The notes beneath the pieces are model-generated. The model was not told the DNA's origin. It was given only the letters and a program-made list of their open reading frames with translations, and ran no database searches. Shown in pieces: positions 58,982-64,000 of a DNA stretch of 64,000 nt. The DNA lies in the NCBI GenBank assembly GCA_907165135.1, contig OU015569.1, positions 12,524,501 through 12,588,500 on the forward strand, written 5' to 3'. Position 1 is the stretch's first letter. Each line of letters opens with the position of its first letter. Source of the stretch: Oikopleura dioica. Its lineage: Eukaryota > Chordata > Appendicularia > Copelata > Oikopleuridae. The translations under genes were made by a program, and so were the position numbers.

Positions 58982-60861
58982 TCAATCCTTTCCTTCGGCG
59001 GAAATCGCCTTTGGGAGCGAGTCATCCACTCCGAAAATCCCGACGAGATTGCAAAAGAGCGAGTCGCCAGTTGGCAATCTTCCTTCAGCATCTTTCACCG
59101 CAACGTAAAATACATCTCCATCAGCGTCGCGGAAAAGTCCTTTCGCCGGCGTTCCGAAATCCCCGTCCAAGATCATGATTTCTTTTCCGCTTTCTTCAAA
59201 TGACACGATTTCCTCTTCAGTCGGATCATCCATTCTAAAAAGAAAAGAGTGCTGATGATTGAGTATTAAATTAAATTGCTCCAAGCTTCCAAATCCGCTT
59301 CTTGTCGTAGAAAAAAGTCTTTGTCCACAAAAAGCTGCACCCGGTATGAAGTCTTGGTCATCTGTTCTGTCGAAGCGGTCGCTTTTGAAGTCTGCGAAGG
59401 GTCGAAGATTCCTCGACTCGTAAAGTCGAATCGTTCCGCACTGGTTTGGAAAGGCGATGTAGCGGCCGCATTCGCTGGCAGTATGCTTTAGTTGCTTTTT
59501 GTTCTCGTTGAAGATCGGCGCTAGAAATGGGGTTAGTAATGATCTCCAAAGAAAAATCATCTTACCTGTGAGGATAGGAACTACTGTGCTGGAACGCAAG
59601 TCATAGGTACACAATTTAGCTTGTGGGCCGTAGAACGCAACCGTTAAATTGAAATTTTCAATGTGCATCGAACTAGCCCGGCATTGAGGAGGCATCGCTA
59701 TCGTCTGGAAGAACGGCTGGTTGCCATTCGACACGTCCCAAAGACGGATGAAACCATCGGTGAAAGCTTCGGCAACCATTTTTCCTCCACTGTGCGTCTC
59801 TCGAATCGCTGGATCTATTTTTAATGTAAACAATTGAGAAATAAAAATGGCCCTACCAGTGGTGACGGCTATGATTGTCGAATTGCAGCTTTCGAAGGGG
59901 TAGCGTGAATTCTGTGTCTGTCTCCGGATGAGTGTCGGATTGTCTCGCCTCGTCTTTTCCATGTAAAAAGGACGTTCGACGTTTTCGGCAAGAAAGGTGG
60001 TTCGGCCGGTAGTATATACTAACTTCGACTCGCTGATGAATTTTATATCGGCGTAAGAACCTCCTGAATTGAGAGAAATTAGATTAATTGAAGGCCTGTA
60101 CAACTTTTGATAAATGGAGGAAAGAGAGCGTCTTCGGAAGCCACAAGTGTTGAGTAAATGCTTTTAAATGTCTAAAAGAATGTAGCTAAATGCCATTCTC
60201 TTTGCTGTATACCTCCTCTTCTTATGTATCGCCCATCGTAGTTACCTTCGCCGCCTACATTATAAGAAACGACGCTTTCGTTCCCGTCGTCGTCGAATCT
60301 ACAAACTCCAATGAACGAAGAACTCTGCCGCACGCTATGACAAGGGGTCAACGCCATCGCAGTCATCATTCCGCCAACTTGGCCGGGAACAAAGTCAAAA
60401 TCAGCGTCGCACACTGGCTGCTCGTTCGTCACCGCGTCGTAGAAACGAAACGACTTCGTCTCATCTATGTCTGAGGTTTTGAACTTTTGAAGCGGGATGA
60501 CCCGAGCTTGACCGAATTTACTCAACGAAATGCTAAAGAAGATCTAGTTAATGGGCACGGCAACATTTAGAAAAAGCCTTATTTACCAGGTTTTGCCGCA
60601 GCGGGAGAAGGAGATCTTTTTAACATCCTGGACACTGGGTGGCAATCGCATCTCGCTCTGGACTTGGGAAAAACGAGCGATGGGATCATAGTTTCGATTT
60701 GGGCGGATTCTCTGGCTGCGGACATATTGCGGAATTGAAATTGGCTGCTCTTTAGGCAGCGGGGCAGTGTCTTGAATGGTCGGCTCTGCTCTGGGTGCGC
60801 TTCCTTTGAAATAACGCTTCTTTACTGGATCGTAGTAGAAGCCGGGTATTTCTTTTTGCAT
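58982..60861 (-). CDS. DCAF4: DCAF4-like WD-repeat protein
   Basis: DCAF4 proteins are substrate receptors for CUL4-DDB1 ubiquitin ligases. The N-terminus MQKEIPGFYYDPVKKRYFKG matches the DCAF4 hallmark ELPGFYFDPEKKRYF. WD-like blades follow: FTDGFIRLWDVSNGNQ, CTYDLRSSTVVPIL, CGRYIAFPNQCGTIRLYESRN and DVFYVAVKDAEG. Introns are 45-60 bp. The start is ATG 60859-60861, one base after a TTCTTCAG acceptor-like site; the frame is open upstream but without ATG. Stop at 58982. Downstream conservation to human is weak, so the assignment rests mainly on the N-terminal motif and WD character. Confidence 0.65.
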
Positions 60862-61375
60862 TCTGAAGAACTGCGATACTGAGACTTTTTCAACTGACAC
60901 TTGGGACTGATTTTTTTGAATATGCAATTGATGAATTTTATAGAATTAGAACTAGGAAAGAAATAAGAAGAACGAGTTTGTTGATGCTTCAGATGCAAAT
61001 ACAGTGTTCTGAAAGAACTGCAGGCACTGTAACTGTAAATCGGCTAGATGCAAATGTTGATCGAGCTGATCCATAAAATAATCCATCATTTATTTTTTGT
61101 TTTGTAAACTTTTGATGGAGCAAAATTGGCAGTAGACGGAGCCAAGAAAAAAGGGGGGTCGGGTTTTACAGAAATTAAAGTTAAAAAGTATGTACAGAGA
61201 AAAAACGGCCGAATGGAGGGGAGGGTCGTAGTTCGTTTGCGCATTGCACCTTCAATTTTCAAGGCTGAACTCGCTAGCTGCTCTCGGCGTCCGTTTTTGG
61301 CTTCTTGGGCGATGGTTTTGAGCTTTTTCGAGGATCTTTCTTTGTTGATTTTGAAATGAGATTTTTTCGTTGCAA
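60862..61375. other. Spacer between SUV39-type gene and DCAF4
   Basis: Mostly the 3' flank of the methyltransferase gene. The plus-strand open frame at 61126-61359 is antisense, with no recognisable product. Confidence 0.6.
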
Positions 61376-63601
61376 TCATTTTTCATTGAAAGGTCCATTC
61401 CTGTGCTCAAGTTTTCGTTTTTTCTGCAATTGCTTAGCAGGCTTCTTCGTTTTCTTTGACTTGTCGCGGTCCTTGCATTTCTTGGAGCCACATTGGCACT
61501 ATTGAATTTAATATTAATAAAACTGATTTCAAGCTACTTTGATTTACCGTGAAGACAATCTCGAAATCGTCTTCCTTTTCTTGCTCGTCCGCGACGCCTT
61601 CCGAAGAACCGTTCTCGTTGGAAGGGTCTTCGTCTTGATTTTGGACCTCTATCTTGTAGTTGAAGGTCAGCTCTTCGCCAGGTTCAATGTCTTTGTTGGC
61701 AAAGAGGACTGGGCACGGACGGTTGATGTTACGGTCGTCTTTAATGATCTTGTACGTCGTCAGGTTCGGGTCGCAGGAATGGTTGATCAGCCGGCTGTGG
61801 TTACCCTTTCTCGAGGAGTCCACGACGTAGGCGGGAAAGTTCTTGTCGTTCTGGGTCAAGTTCATGCTGTACATGAGCCCTTTGCCCCAGATTTGATTCT
61901 CCGCGAGCTTGAAGGTGTCTTCAAGCATCAATTCTCCGACGTACTAAAAGTTGATAAGACATTGTTGAAAGAAAACAACTGTTACCTCAATCACGGCTTC
62001 TCCTTGTTTGAAGCGCTGCATCGCCTTCAATCCCCAACCCCGGTCGTTGTCCGTTTTGAAGATCGAAAACTTTGTGGTGTTGACGTTAGCTCGGAGTTTG
62101 GACAACTGGTCCATCTTGCACGTTCCGTTTTTGCGGCAGACGCAGTTGTCAGTGCACTCGAAGATGAGGTAGCTCTCTGGATGGACGACTTTCCAGTATT
62201 CGTGTCCATCGCCTTCTTCTGCAGTCACGTGCCGGTAATGTTTGTACTTTTTCCAGCTGGCTTTATGAATGCCGAGGTCGTTTTGCTGGTAGAACTTGAC
62301 CGTGCATTCGCCACATTCTTCCTTGCAGAAATGCCCCATGGCTTCGGCAATTTCAAGCTGTTCTTCTAGCTCTTTTGCATACTCCGTTAGCTGCGACTTG
62401 TCTCCGATGAATGTGTTTTGCTTTATGAAATCGAAAGAAAAGGGACTCTTCGAAATGTCCAACTCATTCTCTATGATCAGATTCTCTCCTAATGGGTTTT
62501 CAGCGAGTATTTCTTTCATCTTTTCGCGCTTTTCTTTGACGTAGTCGACCAAGATCATGTTCGAGTATTCTGGCGGAATTTCGTAGTTGGATCGACGAAC
62601 GATGGGCATTTTCTTGTGCGGGATGATCTTCTTTGCTGCTTCCCAAAATTGGTTTATCTGCCGGCCAAACTCGTACCGATGCGTAGAAATGTCGATTGGA
62701 CGAACCCACGTGCTTCCAAGTTCTGGAATTCCACACCATTTGACCAAGTACAAGTCCTGTCTATGCTTTCGTTTGTAGTCCAGGATGTACTCGATCTTTC
62801 GTTTCGCGTAATTCAAGTGGCGCTTTTCCCATTTGAACTAAATTTTTCTTGATTAAATTCTTTATGAAAAGAAGTGTTATCTTACCAGGTCTCGGTAGTG
62901 GTCGATGCGAACGATTTCGGCAGCAGTTGCGTTGGGCATCATCTTTTCCGTCGGGTAGAATTCGCCTTCGTATTCAACAGGCGTTGAGGACGGTGAACCA
63001 TCCTCGTTGAGGGCGGCTTCGACATCTTCTGGTCCTCTTGGTCGATAGAACCAGGGCTTTTCGTCTTCGCTTTCCGTCCATGGATACTTCTTCTTCAGCA
63101 GTCGAGCGCGGCTTTCATGATTATTCCTGAACCAAATCATAAGCAAAGAAATGTCGTGAAAAGTAGTTACTTACACGGAGTTTTCGAACGAGTCAGCGAC
63201 TTCCCCCAGAAACGCTATTGAAGTTAGTCTGGGGAATCGGCACTTCTTGAGTTTATATTTTCCGACGTCGTCGGAGGAAATCTTCAAGAGGACGCCGTCT
63301 CCCTCCTTCAATTTGTCCAGTTTGCTGGGCCTCCCTCTAGACCGTTTTCGCTTCTTCTTGGGAACGGCGGGGAGGCTTCTGGCGAGAGATCGACAGTTTC
63401 TTTCACACGGAGGACTGGGTTCGATACGCTTCTTTCTCGCTGCGATCGTGGACGCTTTATTGGGGACACCTCGGTTGTGGAGTCCAGCGAGCCCGAAGAT
63501 CGAAGATTGTCCCGCTGCGAAGGCATCAAAATCGAAGCAGCGGCGTTGAGGTCGTTTCTCTTTGTCTCATCAATGTCCGATTCCGATAGCGATGGCGGCA
63601 T
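61376..63601 (-). CDS. SUV39-type H3K9 methyltransferase (chromodomain + SET)
   Basis: Histone H3 lysine-9 methyltransferase of heterochromatin. Order: Ser/Arg-rich N-terminus (ATG 63599-63601) with a KKKRKRSRGRPSK AT-hook-like motif; chromodomain (KIEYILDYKRKHRQDLYLVK, WCGIPELGSTWVRP); pre-SET cysteine cluster (CKEECGEC, FECTDNCVCRKNGTC); SET (KTDNDRGWGLKAMQRFKQGE, VIE joined to YVGE, NHSCDPNLTTY, LTFNYK); post-SET CQCGSKKCK and a Lys-rich tail to TGA 61376-61378. GT-AG introns: 61499-61547, 61944-61985, 62838-62885, 63128-63175, all 42-49 bp. The first exon changes frame at GGGG 63369-63372, repaired by one base. ATG follows CTTTCAG by 6 bases, a likely trans-splice acceptor. Confidence 0.93.
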
Positions 63602-63914
63602 TATTCATCTGAAAGTAGGCAAAGTTAACATAAGATGTTAAAATGTGAGTTTTAGTTTCAGTTTCAAAAAGTCCCTCGATCACTCTTGGCCAAAAAGCCT
63701 CTTGCGCTTGAGGTTGGTAAAAATAGTTTTCTGAATCGAGACTCGAAGACCTGGAGTCGTGGAAAAACGCTTATCACACGAGAAAGGGAGTAGTTACTAG
63801 ATGTTGTCGGCAGGTTTACACGATAAAAAGAAAATTTAGGTACGGTGCCAAAAAATAGAGGGAGTAGCTAGGAACGAATACGAGTGAGCGAGGGGATGAG
63901 AGTTTGGTGCGTTT
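63602..63914. other. Spacer between histone H3 and SUV39-type gene
   Basis: Divides the H3 stop from the methyltransferase start (313 bp). No canonical histone mRNA 3' stem-loop (GGCTCTTTTCAGAGCC type) was seen after the H3 stop. Confidence 0.6.
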
Positions 63915-64000
63915 TTAGGCTCGTTCGCCTCGAATTCGTCGGGCCAACTGGATGTCCTTCGGCATGATGGTCACACGCTTGGCGTGGATGGCGCAAAGGT
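63915..64000 (-). CDS. Histone H3, C-terminal end (cut by window edge)
   Basis: The last 27 residues, LCAIHAKRVTIMPKDIQLAR then RIRGERA-stop, are identical to the universal H3 C-terminus; stop TAA 63915-63917. The part that would distinguish H3.1/2 from H3.3 lies outside the window. Absence of a visible 3' stem-loop would suit a replacement-type, polyadenylated H3, but this is weak evidence. Confidence 0.97.
   Translation of the reverse strand, partial: LCAIHAKRVTIMPKDIQLARRIRGERA

Noticed and set aside
61539-62369. 276-codon plus-strand open frame
   Set aside because: Antisense to the SET/pre-SET exons of the SUV39-type gene, which show the conserved motifs.

Overview
The window looks like a compact metazoan nuclear genome, most likely an appendicularian tunicate of the Oikopleura type (inference, roughly 0.65 sure). 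Visible support: animal-type gene content (harmonin-like PDZ scaffold, BIR/RING inhibitor of apoptosis, glutaminyl cyclase, TMEM45, SMYD5, DCAF4, SUV39-type methyltransferase, APC11, NAMPT, ClpP, histone H3); many introns of only 40-90 bp; several introns that fit best as GA-AG, a class known from Oikopleura dioica; pyrimidine-rich AG sites a few bases before many start codons, as expected for spliced-leader acceptors; and head-to-tail genes with 60-300 bp gaps. No rRNA, tRNA, CRISPR or bacterial feature was recognised.

Layout. 1-6758 (+): a large secreted protein with a C-type lectin-like domain and four VWD-C8-TIL units. 6759-8506: spacer with hairpin repeats. 8507-13718 (+): harmonin-like scaffold. 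13719-15867: repeat-rich spacer. 15868-21693 (+): a coiled-coil/acidic protein whose 3' half is repeated in inverted orientation (20069-21976 against 23405-25142); the second copy is spliced to a new first exon and forms a chimeric minus-strand gene. 25740-26926 (-): an ABC-transporter remnant and the last exons of a membrane protein. 28056-29123 (+): IAP. 29376-31202 (-): glutaminyl cyclase. From 33157 to the right edge all recognised genes are on the minus strand: TMEM45-like exons (two sets), ClpP, a multi-pass membrane protein, APC11, a CaaX coiled-coil protein, NAMPT, SMYD5 (spread over 12 kb), a pseudokinase, DCAF4, SUV39-type methyltransferase, histone H3 (3' end only).

The most interesting layer is mobile DNA and its effect on genes. 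At least three non-autonomous families carry terminal inverted repeats and 8-bp target-site duplications typical of hAT elements. One 118-bp copy exactly constitutes an intron whose splice sites lie in the duplicated target (39412-39537), i.e. intron birth by transposition. Another copy supplies the C-terminus of NAMPT. A 5.26-kb fold-back element packed with a 57-bp satellite sits in SMYD5 intron 1 with a perfect 8-bp duplication, and a 432-bp element is nested in a 1256-bp element, each with a perfect duplication. A further hairpin family ending in GTGACACCCTTATT recurs more than ten times.

Caveat: at least six reading frames are interrupted by what looks like a single missing base in a short homopolymer. 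Because this recurs in otherwise well-conserved genes, base-level assembly error is the likelier explanation than pseudogenisation.
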